From Clostridia bacterium (lineage in GTDB: Bacteria > Bacillota > Clostridia > TANB77 > CAG-508): a stretch of 64,000 bases of DNA. Position numbers and translations under genes: made by a program. This document shows, piece after piece, positions 27,499 to 35,692 of this stretch (positions are counted from its first letter, which is position 1; each line of letters opens with the position of its first letter). The notes below the pieces were generated by a model that made no database searches, was not told the origin of the DNA, and was given only the letters and a program-made list of their open reading frames with translations. The DNA is taken from contig JAGBJN010000010.1 of the NCBI GenBank assembly GCA_017934475.1, positions 159,611-223,610 of the forward strand. The letters run 5' to 3'.

Positions 27499-28317
27499 GT
27501 GAAAGACAAGATTAGAGTTTTAATTGCGGATGACAATATGGAATTTGCGATGACATTAAATGGTTATTTGGAAAAAGAAGAAGACATGGAAGTAGTTGGC
27601 ATGGCGAAAGATGGAAATGAGGCTGTAGAGATGATAATTGGATTAAGACCAGATGTAGTATTATTAGATGTTATCATGCCACATTTAGATGGATTAGGAG
27701 TTTTAGAGGCCCTAAATTCTTCAAATTTAGAAAGATTACCACTATGTATAATGCTTTCAGCAGTTGGTCAAGACAAAATAACTCAAAAAGCAATAAGCCT
27801 TGGCGCTGAATACTACATAGTTAAGCCATTTGATATTTCATTATTAATGAAAAGGATTAAAGATTTCAAGTTTTATCAACCTGGAAGTGTAAAAGGTAGT
27901 TTTGCAGCAAGGGAAATAAAACAACAATACATAGAAATAGCACCAGAAAGCAAAAAAGATCAAGAAAGCCTTGAAGCACTTGTAACAAACGTTATCCATG
28001 AAGTTGGTGTACCTGCACATATAAAAGGTTACCAATATTTAAGAGAAGCAATAATGATGGTAGTAAAAGATATAGATATAATAAACCAAATAACAAAGCA
28101 ATTATACCCAAAAATAGCCAATAAATATAGTACAACTCCTTCAAGAGTTGAAAGAGCGATTCGTCATGCAATAGAAGTAGCATGGGGAAGAGGTCAAACA
28201 GAAACTGTAGAAAGTATATTTGGATATACAGTTTCAGCAGCTAAAGGAAAACCAACAAACTCAGAATTTATTGCAATGATAGCTGATAAATTAAGATTAG
28301 AAATGAAAACAGCATAA
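27499..28317 (+). CDS. spo0A: sporulation master regulator Spo0A (3' end replaced by an integrated element)
   Basis: 272 residues. The receiver domain (~1-125) shows DDN near residue 12, the phosphoacceptor in LLDVIMP, and the lysine in YIVKPFD. The effector domain contains [14 protein letters not shown] and the recognition region [18 protein letters not shown]. Phospho-Spo0A binds TGTCGAA boxes and commits the cell to sporulation. The start is GTG 27499 with AGGGGGA before it. The last 177 bp (28141-28317) are repeated at 35513-35689 with 16 base differences by my count, 13 of 14 altered codons being synonymous. An integrase follows 157 bp downstream, so the current 3' end is most likely supplied by the element. 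No terminator follows the stop codon. Confidence 0.97.
   Translation: MKDKIRVLIADDNMEFAMTLNGYLEKEEDMEVVGMAKDGNEAVEMIIGLRPDVVLLDVIMPHLDGLGVLEALNSSNLERLPLCIMLSAVGQDKITQKAISLGAEYYIVKPFDISLLMKRIKDFKFYQPGSVKGSFAAREIKQQYIEIAPESKKDQESLEALVTNVIHEVGVPAHIKGYQYLREAIMMVVKDIDIINQITKQLYPKIANKYSTTPSRVERAIRHAIEVAWGRGQTETVESIFGYTVSAAKGKPTNSEFIAMIADKLRLEMKTA
28165..28205 (+). repeat. attL core repeat (41 bp) inside spo0A
   Basis: It is identical to 35537-35577 and lies in the codons for [14 protein letters not shown] just after the DNA-recognition helix, a highly conserved stretch. A second identical block of 32 bp (28240-28271 and 35612-35643) is the alternative crossover site. Confidence 0.8.
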
Positions 28318-28373
28318 CTAAGTCATAGCAAGTATTACACAAATTTAAAAAAAACAGAAATTCATATTTATAG

Positions 28374-28426
28374 AGCAATAAACTGCTTTTTATAGCAATA
28401 AACTATAAAAGCCAAGAGCAATAAAC
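28374..28426 (+). repeat. three AGCAATAAAC repeats, probable integrase arm sites
   Basis: Identical decamers at 28374-28383, 28394-28403 and 28417-28426 lie between the spo0A stop and the integrase start. A fourth copy lies at 35453-35462, near the other element end. Such paired arm-type sites are normal for tyrosine integrases. Confidence 0.65.
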
Positions 28427-28473
28427 ACCTTTTATTTATTGATTTAAAAATTAATAAATAGGAGGTTATTTTT

Positions 28474-29460
28474 ATGACTAAATTAGATTATGAAATTGAT
28501 GACTTTATGTGTTATTGCGAATCAAAAAAATTATCTAAAAAGACTATGAGAAGTTATGAACAAACATTAAAATTATTTGCAAAATATTTAGAAGAAAAAG
28601 GAATTCAAAGTACAAAAGAAGTTTCTAGAGAAGCGGTTAGAAATTATATTGTGTATTTAAGAGAAAGAGGAAAGTATACAATAACTTCAAATGATAATAG
28701 TAGAGAATGGAATAATCCACAGAATAGAAAAGATTATTCAAAACAAATAACAAATACAACAATTAATAATTACATAAGAAACTTAAAAGTATATTTTAAT
28801 TTCATGAAAGACAACTATCTCATGAAAGATATGCCGTTAGATAAAGTGAAATTTCTTAAAGCAGAAAGAAATAGAAAAGTGTTTATTAAAGACAACGAGT
28901 TTTATAAATTATTAAAGAGTATAGACACAACTAAATATGCAGAATATAGAGATTATATTATAATACAGTTAATTTTTGATACTGGAATGAGAATAGGAGA
29001 AACACTTTCTATAGATATAACAACAGACTTGGATTTAGTAAATAGAGCAATTTATTTGAAAGCAGATAAGACAAAAGGTAAAAGTGCAAGAACAGTATTT
29101 TTCTCTATAAAAATGGCAGAAGAATTAAGAAGATGGATAAGATATAAAGACAGATATGTGGAGTCAAATTTGTTATTTCCAGTTCAATTAAGAGATAAAG
29201 AATTAGCAGTTAATAACTTTGAAAAGAATTACAAGAAATATTGTGATAGAGCAGGAATAAAAGAATGTAGTCCACATGGTTTAAGAAATAATTTTGCTAA
29301 AAGATATTTAATGGCAGGTGGAGATATTTATACTTTGTCAAGAATTTTAGGACATTCAAGTGTAACTGTTACAGAAAAGTGCTATTTAGACTTAGAAGAT
29401 GAAGATATTAAGAAGAATTACCAAAGATATTCTCCTTTAGCAAATTTAAGAAGAGTATAA
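28474..29460 (+). CDS. tyrosine recombinase / integrase
   Basis: 328 residues. An N-terminal SAM-like core-binding domain (~1-125) is followed by the catalytic domain. The catalytic set is visible: R173 (GMRIGE), a lysine around 199-203 (KTKGKS), H268 and R271 (SPHGLR), H294 (LGHSS) and the nucleophile Y304 (EKCYLDL). AGGAGG precedes the ATG. Its position beside the duplicated spo0A end makes it the integrase of this element. It could be read through from spo0A, since no terminator separates them. Confidence 0.93.
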   Translation: MTKLDYEIDDFMCYCESKKLSKKTMRSYEQTLKLFAKYLEEKGIQSTKEVSREAVRNYIVYLRERGKYTITSNDNSREWNNPQNRKDYSKQITNTTINNYIRNLKVYFNFMKDNYLMKDMPLDKVKFLKAERNRKVFIKDNEFYKLLKSIDTTKYAEYRDYIIIQLIFDTGMRIGETLSIDITTDLDLVNRAIYLKADKTKGKSARTVFFSIKMAEELRRWIRYKDRYVESNLLFPVQLRDKELAVNNFEKNYKKYCDRAGIKECSPHGLRNNFAKRYLMAGGDIYTLSRILGHSSVTVTEKCYLDLEDEDIKKNYQRYSPLANLRRV

Positions 29461-29488
29461 TAATTAAGTGCAGTTATTGAATGCAAAG

Positions 29489-29526
29489 AAAAGACCAGAT
29501 AATCTGGTCTTTAACTCTTTTTTTTT
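29489..29526 (+). terminator. terminator after the integrase
   Basis: AAAGACCAGA / TCTGGTCTTT with a TAA loop, then a run of T at 29518-29526. Confidence 0.85.
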
Positions 29527-29543
29527 ATAAACAACAATAACAA

Positions 29544-30368
29544 TCATTTTTTGTTTTTCTTCTGTTTCCAATTCTCAGTTTTTATTTTGTTTAAAATCAC
29601 ATCATTTTCATATTTTATTAAGTATGTACTTTCTTGATTTCTAAAGTAATCTTCATTTAATACTGGTCTTATGTTTCCGTATAATGTTTTATAATTTTTT
29701 GGCATTTTTATATTTTTGCTTTTTGAGTAAAAACTCTCATTTATAGGTATATCTTGCTTAGAATTTGGCTTTATAAAATAATTTGAGATTCTTTTTATTC
29801 TATCTTCATTAAACTCATATATACTTTTTTTTGTTATATGATTGGCTTTAACAAAACCTATTTCCCATAATTCTTCTAGTTTAGAATTTTCGATATATAG
29901 ACTTTTTTTTGTATTGTCTTTTACTAATAAATGTGCATGCCATTTGGATGCCTTTTCAAAAACGCAAATATACATGATGTCTGGAATTAATCTATATAAT
30001 TTTCTTCTGAATTTAGCAAATTGTTTTTTTAACTCTTTAATTGATATATTATCTTTTACCGTAAGTGTAATAAAGAGTTCATTATTGCTACCATCAAAAT
30101 TATTTAATATCATTTCTAATACTCTCTTATATTTTTTTCTTAAATTTATAATTTTATTTTCTTCTGTAGCTTCTTTATATTTTTTTATTTCTCCAGTTCT
30201 AATATCTATATATTCATATTTATTTAGTTTTCGTGTTGGATTGATATTATGTGGAAGATAAGCAGAATCTGTAATTTTTATATCTCCTGATACTGCATAT
30301 TTTGTAACTTTAACTTCTTTACCTGGATTTATTGAATAATTGTCTCCTTTTTCTATTTTATTTTTCAT
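29544..30368 (-). CDS. HUH rolling-circle replication initiator (Rep)
   Basis: 274 residues. Three HUH motifs are present in order: FITLTV at 99-104, the metal-binding WHAHLLV with H144 and H146, and YFIK with Y197 and K200 matching YxxK of single-tyrosine Rep proteins. LWEIGFVKA after motif 2 is also typical of phage and plasmid Reps. The enzyme nicks its origin and stays bound to the 5' end through Y197. The gene faces the integrase and reads away from the 450-bp candidate origin. Host or phage affiliation is uncertain. Confidence 0.82.
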   Translation of the reverse strand: MKNKIEKGDNYSINPGKEVKVTKYAVSGDIKITDSAYLPHNINPTRKLNKYEYIDIRTGEIKKYKEATEENKIINLRKKYKRVLEMILNNFDGSNNELFITLTVKDNISIKELKKQFAKFRRKLYRLIPDIMYICVFEKASKWHAHLLVKDNTKKSLYIENSKLEELWEIGFVKANHITKKSIYEFNEDRIKRISNYFIKPNSKQDIPINESFYSKSKNIKMPKNYKTLYGNIRPVLNEDYFRNQESTYLIKYENDVILNKIKTENWKQKKNKK

Positions 30369-30395
30369 TTTATTTAATTCCTTTCTTTTTGTTTT

Positions 30396-30565
30396 ATATT
30401 CTTCCTATTAACTAGATAACAGCTGAATTAAGCTATTAAATAATTCAATATAATGAGCAGTATATAAATGCAAAATTAATATGTTTACGCTTGTCCATAA
30501 ACAAAATTGCCAATATGATTTTCATATAAAAATTAAGTCACTATACTAGATAATAGGAAGAATAT
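30396..30565. other. candidate replication/nicking origin in the 30369-30818 gap
   Basis: A perfect 15-bp inverted repeat (30396-30410 and 30551-30565, ATATTCTTCCTATTA and its complement) flanks ~140 bp, and ACTAGATAA occurs at 30411-30419 and 30545-30553. Between them GTTTA...TAAAC at 30482-30501 can form a small hairpin around a GC-richer loop. The region lies directly upstream of rep. The rest of the gap (30566-30818) is AT-rich with no gene seen. Confidence 0.5.
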
Positions 30566-30818
30566 AGAACAATTTATATTAATTTTTTTAACAACATTTA
30601 TAAATAAATTTAATATACCAGCATATATATCATCTCCTTTATTGGGCTTGATATAATATAACAAGTTAATAAATCTTTTTTAAAACTGCTGTATACATTG
30701 ATATAACTGAAATATGCAATAATAGTAAAAATATCTAAAACCAAAAAATGATAACTATATAGACAGAATATGGCAAATATGATAAAATAACTTTATACAA
30801 ATAGAAGGAGTAAAAAAG

Positions 30819-31343
30819 ATGGATGAGAATATAGATACTCAAGCAAATCAGATAATGAAATGTATAGCTGAAAATATAAAAAAAGCCAGAGAAAAAAAAG
30901 ATGAACAAAAAGAAATTATATATAGTTATAGAAACAGATTAGCTACAAAAATTGAAATAAAACCATATACACAAAAAAATTTAGCAAAAGATACAGGTCT
31001 ATCTTTAAAAAAAATAATTCGTATTGAAGAAAATAAAATGAAGTTGATAAATTTAGAAGATTACCTAAAAATTTGTAAAGCTTTAAATATTAATTTAATA
31101 GAACTATTTTATAATTCTGCAATTTTTGCTGATTACATTTATTCATCTAATGATTTAGATATTAATAAAAAAATTAATTTATTAGAAAAAGAAGAAAAAG
31201 ATAGTATAAAGAAAATAATAAATACATTATTATCAAATAAAGTAGATACAAATGATAAAACTAAACAATTAAGACAAGAAAATGATATTAATGTTACAGA
31301 CAAAGATAAAATAGAATATATAAAAAAAATAATTAGTCTTTAA
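30819..31343 (+). CDS. XRE-type HTH regulator
   Basis: 174 residues. Residues ~50-100 (YTQKNLAKDTGLSLKKIIRIEE) form a Cro/CI-type helix-turn-helix, followed by the usual LINLEDYLKICKALNINLIELF. The C-terminal ~60 residues are charged and unassigned. AAGGAG precedes the ATG. It is likely the element's repressor or copy-control regulator; its target is unknown. Confidence 0.8.
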   Translation: MDENIDTQANQIMKCIAENIKKAREKKDEQKEIIYSYRNRLATKIEIKPYTQKNLAKDTGLSLKKIIRIEENKMKLINLEDYLKICKALNINLIELFYNSAIFADYIYSSNDLDINKKINLLEKEEKDSIKKIINTLLSNKVDTNDKTKQLRQENDINVTDKDKIEYIKKIISL

Positions 31344-31351
31344 TAAAACAA

Positions 31352-31379
31352 AAAGAAGTACAAAATTCTGTACTTCTTT
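31352..31379. terminator. hairpin between the convergent HTH and recombinase genes
   Basis: AAAGAAGTAC/GTACTTCTTT stem with an eight-base loop and only short T runs. Confidence 0.6.
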
Positions 31380-31418
31380 AACTAATTCATAAAATATATT
31401 TATAATTCAAATTATTAA

Positions 31419-32135
31419 TTAAATTATTTCTAATTTTAATTCTTTCTTATATTTATAATAGCTTTTTCTTGTAACTCCACTGAGTATTATACATTCTTTA
31501 TCAGCCAATGTACCATCAAAGTCTTTAGAATATTTTAGTATTATTTCTTTAGCTTCTTTAGATTTTTTAGTTATAAGTTTTGATCCTTTAATTTGACCAA
31601 CTTGTTTTCCACTTAATTTTGCAGTTAATAAACCTTCACTTGTTCTAACATGTAATCTTTTAACTTCTTTTTCTGCTTCTTCAAAAGCTCTTTTAATTTG
31701 TTCTTTAACTAAATTCATTATTAGTTTATTAATTATCTCAAATAAAGAAGAAGTAAATTCATTCATTGTTTCACTATCTGTATTTATTTCTATATTTATT
31801 AGTTTTGTTTCTAATGCTTTTCTATATACAGATGTATCTATATGATGTTCTTTAAGAAATACTAGATTAACACCTTTATAGAATAATTTTTCATATAAAT
31901 TAAAACCTTCTTCAGCATTTCTACTCATTCTAGAAACACTATCGAATATTAATGTATCTTCAGCTTTAACTATTTTTAGTAGATTTTCAAATTCTTTTCT
32001 TCCTTCAAGTTTTGTTCCAGTGTATGTTTCTTTTATCATTTTAGCATCTGGATATTCTGCTAAAATATTTCTTTCTTGTCTTTCTAAATTTTGTTTTTTA
32101 GTGCTTATTCTTGCTACACCATATTCTATACCCAT
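31419..32135 (-). CDS. serine recombinase (resolvase/invertase type)
   Basis: 238 residues. The resolvase signature YGVARISTKKQNLERQ gives R9 and nucleophile S11, and DSVSRMSRN matches the conserved SRxSR region. A C-terminal helix-turn-helix (~200-235) completes a small resolvase. ATG 32135 is preceded by GGAGAG; a TTG six codons upstream is rejected. In a rolling-circle element it would resolve multimers or cointegrates; a site was not located. Confidence 0.88.
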   Translation of the reverse strand: MGIEYGVARISTKKQNLERQERNILAEYPDAKMIKETYTGTKLEGRKEFENLLKIVKAEDTLIFDSVSRMSRNAEEGFNLYEKLFYKGVNLVFLKEHHIDTSVYRKALETKLINIEINTDSETMNEFTSSLFEIINKLIMNLVKEQIKRAFEEAEKEVKRLHVRTSEGLLTAKLSGKQVGQIKGSKLITKKSKEAKEIILKYSKDFDGTLADKECIILSGVTRKSYYKYKKELKLEII

Positions 32136-32326
32136 AACAAACTCTCCTTTCAAATAGTAAATCTAACCTTCGTTACATTTACTACATCAAATCTAACATG
32201 CTCCTACTGTCCTGTCAATCGATTTTACTACTTTTTTGAGAACCTTAATTTTACTACTACTTTGGCATTAATTGTAAAATATTATTGATAAGATATGATA
32301 TAGCATAGAAGGGCATGTGAAGAGTA

Positions 32327-32566
32327 ATGTTAAAAGTTTATGAATTAAAAAAGCCAATTACAGATTCACATATAGTAGAAAATATCTATTATATAAATAA
32401 ACTAAGTAAAAAACTTATGAAAGAAACTGAATTTTTTGAAGATATCGAAAATGACGATTTCAACTTTATTAATGTTATTTTAGAGAAAACAAGAATTAAT
32501 TTAGAAAAAACATATACTTTAATGCAGTATCAAAGCTTAGAAAATAATAAAAGAAAGCAGGTGTAA
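32327..32566 (+). CDS. hypothetical small protein
   Basis: 79 residues, helical and acidic, not recognised. The ribosome binding site is poor (GAAGAG, 32316-32321). It ends two bases before the next gene, so the two are translated together. Confidence 0.5.
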   Translation: MLKVYELKKPITDSHIVENIYYINKLSKKLMKETEFFEDIENDDFNFINVILEKTRINLEKTYTLMQYQSLENNKRKQV

Positions 32567-32568
32567 TT

Positions 32569-32772
32569 ATGCTAGATCACAGACAAAGAGCAAATAGAGA
32601 TAAATTAATTTTACAAAAAAGAGTATTAATGATGAAAAGCTTTATTAATGATATGACATTATTAGTAGATACTATTGAAAATACAGATGATGAAATAGAA
32701 CTTTTACTAGAATCCGCTTCTAAGAATATTTTAGTTGCATATCGCAGAATGAATGCACAAAAGAAAAAATAA
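32569..32772 (+). CDS. hypothetical small helical protein
   Basis: 67 residues, basic ends and an acidic middle, predicted helical. GCAGGTG precedes the ATG at 32569. Coupled with the preceding gene. Its length and charge suit a DNA-associated element protein, but no family is recognised. Confidence 0.55.
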   Translation: MLDHRQRANRDKLILQKRVLMMKSFINDMTLLVDTIENTDDEIELLLESASKNILVAYRRMNAQKKK

Positions 32773-32853
32773 TATAAAATTTATAAATCTATTTACATTT
32801 TTTAAAAAGTCATCTATAATTTGATAAAAATATTACAATTATAGGAATTAAAG

Positions 32854-32988
32854 ATGTTTATTCATGTAAAAAATATAAAGTTAGAAGCGAAATTTAATAA
32901 AAAAATAGAAAACTTACAAGCCACTTCTGACCTAAAATATTTTGTAAATACTACTTATAACTTCAAAGATAGAAAGTTATATAAGTAG
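32854..32988 (+). CDS. possible small ORF (44 residues)
   Basis: ATG with AGGAATTAAAG before it; MFIHVKNIKLEAKFNKK at the start. Its 3' end forms one arm of a terminator hairpin. It may be a real small protein or just leader RNA for the next gene. Confidence 0.35.
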   Translation: MFIHVKNIKLEAKFNKKIENLQATSDLKYFVNTTYNFKDRKLYK

Positions 32989-33001
32989 TATTTATTTTTT
33001 T
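32946..33001 (+). terminator. terminator overlapping the 32854 ORF
   Basis: AATACTACTT-ATAACTT pairs with AAGTTATATAAGTAGTATT (two-base bulge), followed by a T-rich run. Confidence 0.7.
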
Positions 33002-33020
33002 GTAGAAAGAAGGTAGATTT

Positions 33021-33401
33021 ATGAAACAAGAATTTAAGGAAGAAGCAATAGCTAGAATGAAGCTATTAAAATTAGACGAAAGAGTTATAACAGCTTTTGA
33101 AAAAGAAAACAGAATATATATGTGTGAAAAAGATACAATGAAGATTATTGAGCTTAATTCAAAAGAACAATATATTATAAATAAATTAGAACAAAAAAAT
33201 AATATACTAGTTTACTATATATTACATAGTTTTATTAATAATGAAACATTTGAACTTCTATATGTAGAAGATAATAAGAAGAGTTGGAAGTTAGAAAAAA
33301 GCGATATAAAAAGAAAATTAATAAATGTTATAGAAGTAAAGACTAGTATAGAAGCAATAGGAATTGAATTGAAAAATAACAAAATTCGAAGAATTATATA
33401 A
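33021..33401 (+). CDS. hypothetical protein
   Basis: 126 residues, no membrane segment, no recognised domain. Mixed strands and helices with many lysines. GAAGGTAG lies before the ATG. It is part of the element's accessory region. Confidence 0.55.
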   Translation: MKQEFKEEAIARMKLLKLDERVITAFEKENRIYMCEKDTMKIIELNSKEQYIINKLEQKNNILVYYILHSFINNETFELLYVEDNKKSWKLEKSDIKRKLINVIEVKTSIEAIGIELKNNKIRRII

Positions 33402-33534
33402 AACATACTTGAATAGATATGATGGAGTCAGCTGAAAATGCTGAATAAGAAATTTTTAGAATAGAGACAACAATTATATACTTATAAATGGTCAGAACAT
33501 ATAAAAGTAATTTGAAAAGAAAAGAGGTTATAAA

Positions 33535-33858
33535 ATGAAAATTAAATTTGAAGAATATTTAGAACACTTTAATAAAGTATTTAATACTAAAATAAATGTA
33601 AAAGAGCCAAAGTTATTTTTGAGTGCATTGGATCAATTAGTAGATGAATTATATTACCCAAGTGAAACAACAATTTTTTTAATTAATAAAAGAAAAAGCA
33701 TATTGAGAAAATTAACAGCTACATTTACAGAAGAACAAAAGAGATTATTTGAGCAATACTGGGAAAAAGATAATGACATACATACATATATAGAAGAGCA
33801 ACTATTTGTATTTGCATATATTATTTTAAAAGAAACTGCAAATGAAACAATTGTATAA
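33535..33858 (+). CDS. hypothetical protein
   Basis: 107 residues, helical and acidic, no membrane segment. AGAGGTT precedes the ATG. Followed directly by a strong bidirectional terminator. Not recognised. Confidence 0.55.
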   Translation: MKIKFEEYLEHFNKVFNTKINVKEPKLFLSALDQLVDELYYPSETTIFLINKRKSILRKLTATFTEEQKRLFEQYWEKDNDIHTYIEEQLFVFAYIILKETANETIV

Positions 33859-33864
33859 ATAAAA

Positions 33865-33904
33865 AAGCTACTAGAATTCAAAGATTTTCTAGTAGCTTCT
33901 ATTT
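33865..33904. terminator. bidirectional terminator
   Basis: AAGCTACTAGAA (33865-33876) pairs with its complement at 33887-33898. T runs lie on both sides. Confidence 0.85.
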
Positions 33905-34108
33905 TTGTGTAAATAAATCATTTGGTTCACAATTTAATATCTTGCATAGTTTTTCTATATTTTCATATTTAATAGATTTGGTTTTATTTTCAACTAAATT
34001 ATTAAAATTGCTGTAACTTATAGTACCCACATTATTTAATTCATTAAAAAGCCAATATTTAGTTTTATTTTTCTTTTTTAATATTTCAATAACATTTAAT
34101 TTTAACAT
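33899..34108 (-). CDS. small Cro/CI-type HTH protein
   Basis: 69 residues starting MLKLNVIEILKKKNKTKYWL, with a helix-turn-helix at ~15-60 (ISYSNFNNLVENKTKSIKYENI) and the typical close LCKILNCEPNDLF. ATG 34108 has AGGAGC before it; the upstream in-frame start is rejected. It reads away from the SHOCT genes and may repress them. Confidence 0.8.
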   Translation of the reverse strand: MLKLNVIEILKKKNKTKYWLFNELNNVGTISYSNFNNLVENKTKSIKYENIEKLCKILNCEPNDLFTQK

Positions 34109-34196
34109 ACTACTGCTCCTAAAACTTTTATTTATGCTTAGTATATACAAAATAATAAAAAAAGATAACTAATAAAAAAATAACTCATAAAAACAG

Positions 34197-34225
34197 TAGA
34201 CAAAAATATTAAATAGTGATATTAT
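34197..34225 (+). promoter_or_regulatory. candidate promoter of the SHOCT genes
   Basis: TAGACA (34197-34202), 17-bp spacer, TATTAT (34220-34225), 43 bp before the 34268 start. Confidence 0.5.
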
Positions 34226-34267
34226 ATGTATGAATATAATTTATTATAGAAAAGAAAGGGGTATATT

Positions 34268-34546
34268 ATGGAGTGGTTTTTTATAATCATTGTATGGCTT
34301 ATTTGTGGAATTATATGTGAATATTTGGGTAAGCAAAAAGGACAAAAAGGTTGCTTTTTATATGGACTACTACTTGGAATAATAGGAATAATTATAGTTA
34401 TTTGTTTGAAAGATAAAAGCGAAGAGATTAAAAACAATAATAATGCAAATAAATATGAGCAATTAACCAAGTTACAACAACTAAAAAATAGTGGTGCAAT
34501 AACAGATGTAGAATATGAAATAGAAAAAGCAAAGTTATTAAAATAA
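34268..34546 (+). CDS. membrane protein with SHOCT domain
   Basis: 92 residues. Two membrane segments (~2-18 and ~29-46) are separated by a short KQKGQKG loop, followed by a C-terminal SHOCT module (LQQLKNSGAITDVEYEIEKA). SHOCT modules are ~30-residue oligomerisation tails common in phage and element proteins. AAAGGGG precedes the ATG. The same module, nearly identical in DNA, opens the next gene. Confidence 0.75.
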   Translation: MEWFFIIIVWLICGIICEYLGKQKGQKGCFLYGLLLGIIGIIIVICLKDKSEEIKNNNNANKYEQLTKLQQLKNSGAITDVEYEIEKAKLLK

Positions 34547-34567
34547 GTAAGGAGAATATATATATAT

Positions 34568-35242
34568 ATGGATAAATATGATGAATTAGAAAATTTACAA
34601 CAATTAAAAAATAATGGAACAATAACAGATGTAGAATATGAAATTGAAAAAAGTAAAATTTTAAATAAAATAGAGAAGAATAATAATAGTGATGACGGAG
34701 ATACAGCAAGTTTGGTATTGGGATTAATTTCATTTTTTTTGGGTGGTTTTATATTAGGAATAATTGGTTGGATTGTTAGTATTAAAACAAAGAAAAGACT
34801 GGCAAAAGATAATAAAACTAGTAATAAGGTAATTATTGGACTTATTTTAAGTATATTAGCAACATTGAAGGGTATAGTTTTAATTATACTTATAATAGCA
34901 AGTTTTTATGTGATGAAAGCAAATAGTACAATAGACAATATAAAAACAAATGAATATTTAAGTGCAGAAGAAGTATTAGCACATAATTCAAGATATGAGG
35001 CATATACTGACAAAGATCTTACATATGAAAATGTTAAAGCATTAATAACATTAGTAAAGTTAAGAAATGCAGAAGATTATACAAATAAAACATATTTAAT
35101 GTATAATGGTGCAGGATGTGGGACAAATAGTGATTTAGATAAACTTGTTACTAAATTAAGTAGTTATAAAACATATACAGCAAAGGCATTATATTATTAT
35201 GATAATGGTTATATTAAAACAATAGAAATAAAAGAAAAATAA
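34568..35242 (+). CDS. SHOCT + DUF4190-like membrane protein
   Basis: 224 residues. An N-terminal SHOCT module (LQQLKNNGTITDVEYEIEKS, ~10-35) is followed by two membrane segments (~53-75 and ~92-120) resembling DUF4190, then an extracytoplasmic C-terminal domain (~125-224) with one CGT motif. Putative cell-surface or immunity role for the element; function unknown. Twenty-one bases separate it from the previous gene. Confidence 0.65.
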   Translation: MDKYDELENLQQLKNNGTITDVEYEIEKSKILNKIEKNNNSDDGDTASLVLGLISFFLGGFILGIIGWIVSIKTKKRLAKDNKTSNKVIIGLILSILATLKGIVLIILIIASFYVMKANSTIDNIKTNEYLSAEEVLAHNSRYEAYTDKDLTYENVKALITLVKLRNAEDYTNKTYLMYNGAGCGTNSDLDKLVTKLSSYKTYTAKALYYYDNGYIKTIEIKEK

Positions 35243-35452
35243 CGTTAAGTATTTGTGAATATACACTAGAGAACGGAAGATTTGTTGCTGTAGCTAAGAA
35301 AATAAAAGCAATATAATCAGTTGATATTCAATTTTAAGAAGCTTTATTGTATTAAGATAACATGTTTGTAATTTCAAAATTAAAAATTAAATATTGACTA
35401 TCCTAATAAAAATGTTATTATATATATAAGTCAATAAATTAAAGATTTTTAT

Positions 35453-35462
35453 AGCAATAAAC
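35453..35462 (+). repeat. fourth AGCAATAAAC arm site, right end
   Basis: It matches the three left-end copies and shares the flanking TTTTTAT with copy 2. It lies 51 bp before the duplicated spo0A sequence. Confidence 0.6.
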
Positions 35463-35512
35463 ACTTCATTAAAATGAATGAAAAAAAGATTTAGTTTATG
35501 TAAAATATTGCT

Positions 35513-35689
35513 TCAAGAGTAGAAAGAGCAATAAGACATGCAATAGAAGTAGCATGGGGAAGAGGTCAAACAGAAACAGTTGAAAGTATATTTGGTTATA
35601 CTGTATCAGCTGCTAAAGGAAAACCAACAAACTCAGAATTTATAGCAATGATTGCAGATAAATTAAGATTAGAATTAAAAACAGCATAA
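35513..35689 (+). pseudogene. spo0A 3'-end remnant (attR side)
   Basis: 58 codons plus stop matching the last 58 codons of the intact spo0A, with one amino-acid change (EMKTA becomes ELKTA). It has no start codon or ribosome binding site. Sequence to the right of the crossover is likely the original chromosomal spo0A end. The 41-bp core lies at 35537-35577. Confidence 0.93.
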
Positions 35690-35692
35690 TAA

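Larger units (their letters stand above)
28165..35577. mobile_element. integrative element inserted in the 3' part of spo0A (~7.37 kb)
   Basis: Bounded by a 41-bp perfect direct repeat (28165-28205 and 35537-35577), offset 7372 bp, within a longer imperfect repeat of the spo0A 3' end. Contents in order: tyrosine integrase, HUH Rep on the minus strand, a 450-bp candidate origin region, HTH regulator, serine recombinase, five small unknown genes, a second HTH regulator, and two SHOCT membrane proteins. There is no conjugation ATPase, relaxase with a transport partner, capsid or Zot-like gene. It is best called an integrative mobilizable or plasmid-like element that may borrow transfer functions. 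Confidence 0.85.

Noticed and set aside
28374-28426. CRISPR-like array
   Set aside because: The three decamers have short unequal spacing, no spacer content and no cas genes; they fit integrase arm sites.
28318-35500. Inovirus prophage
   Set aside because: Rep and integrase fit, but no Zot-like ATPase, no coat protein and no typical module order were seen.
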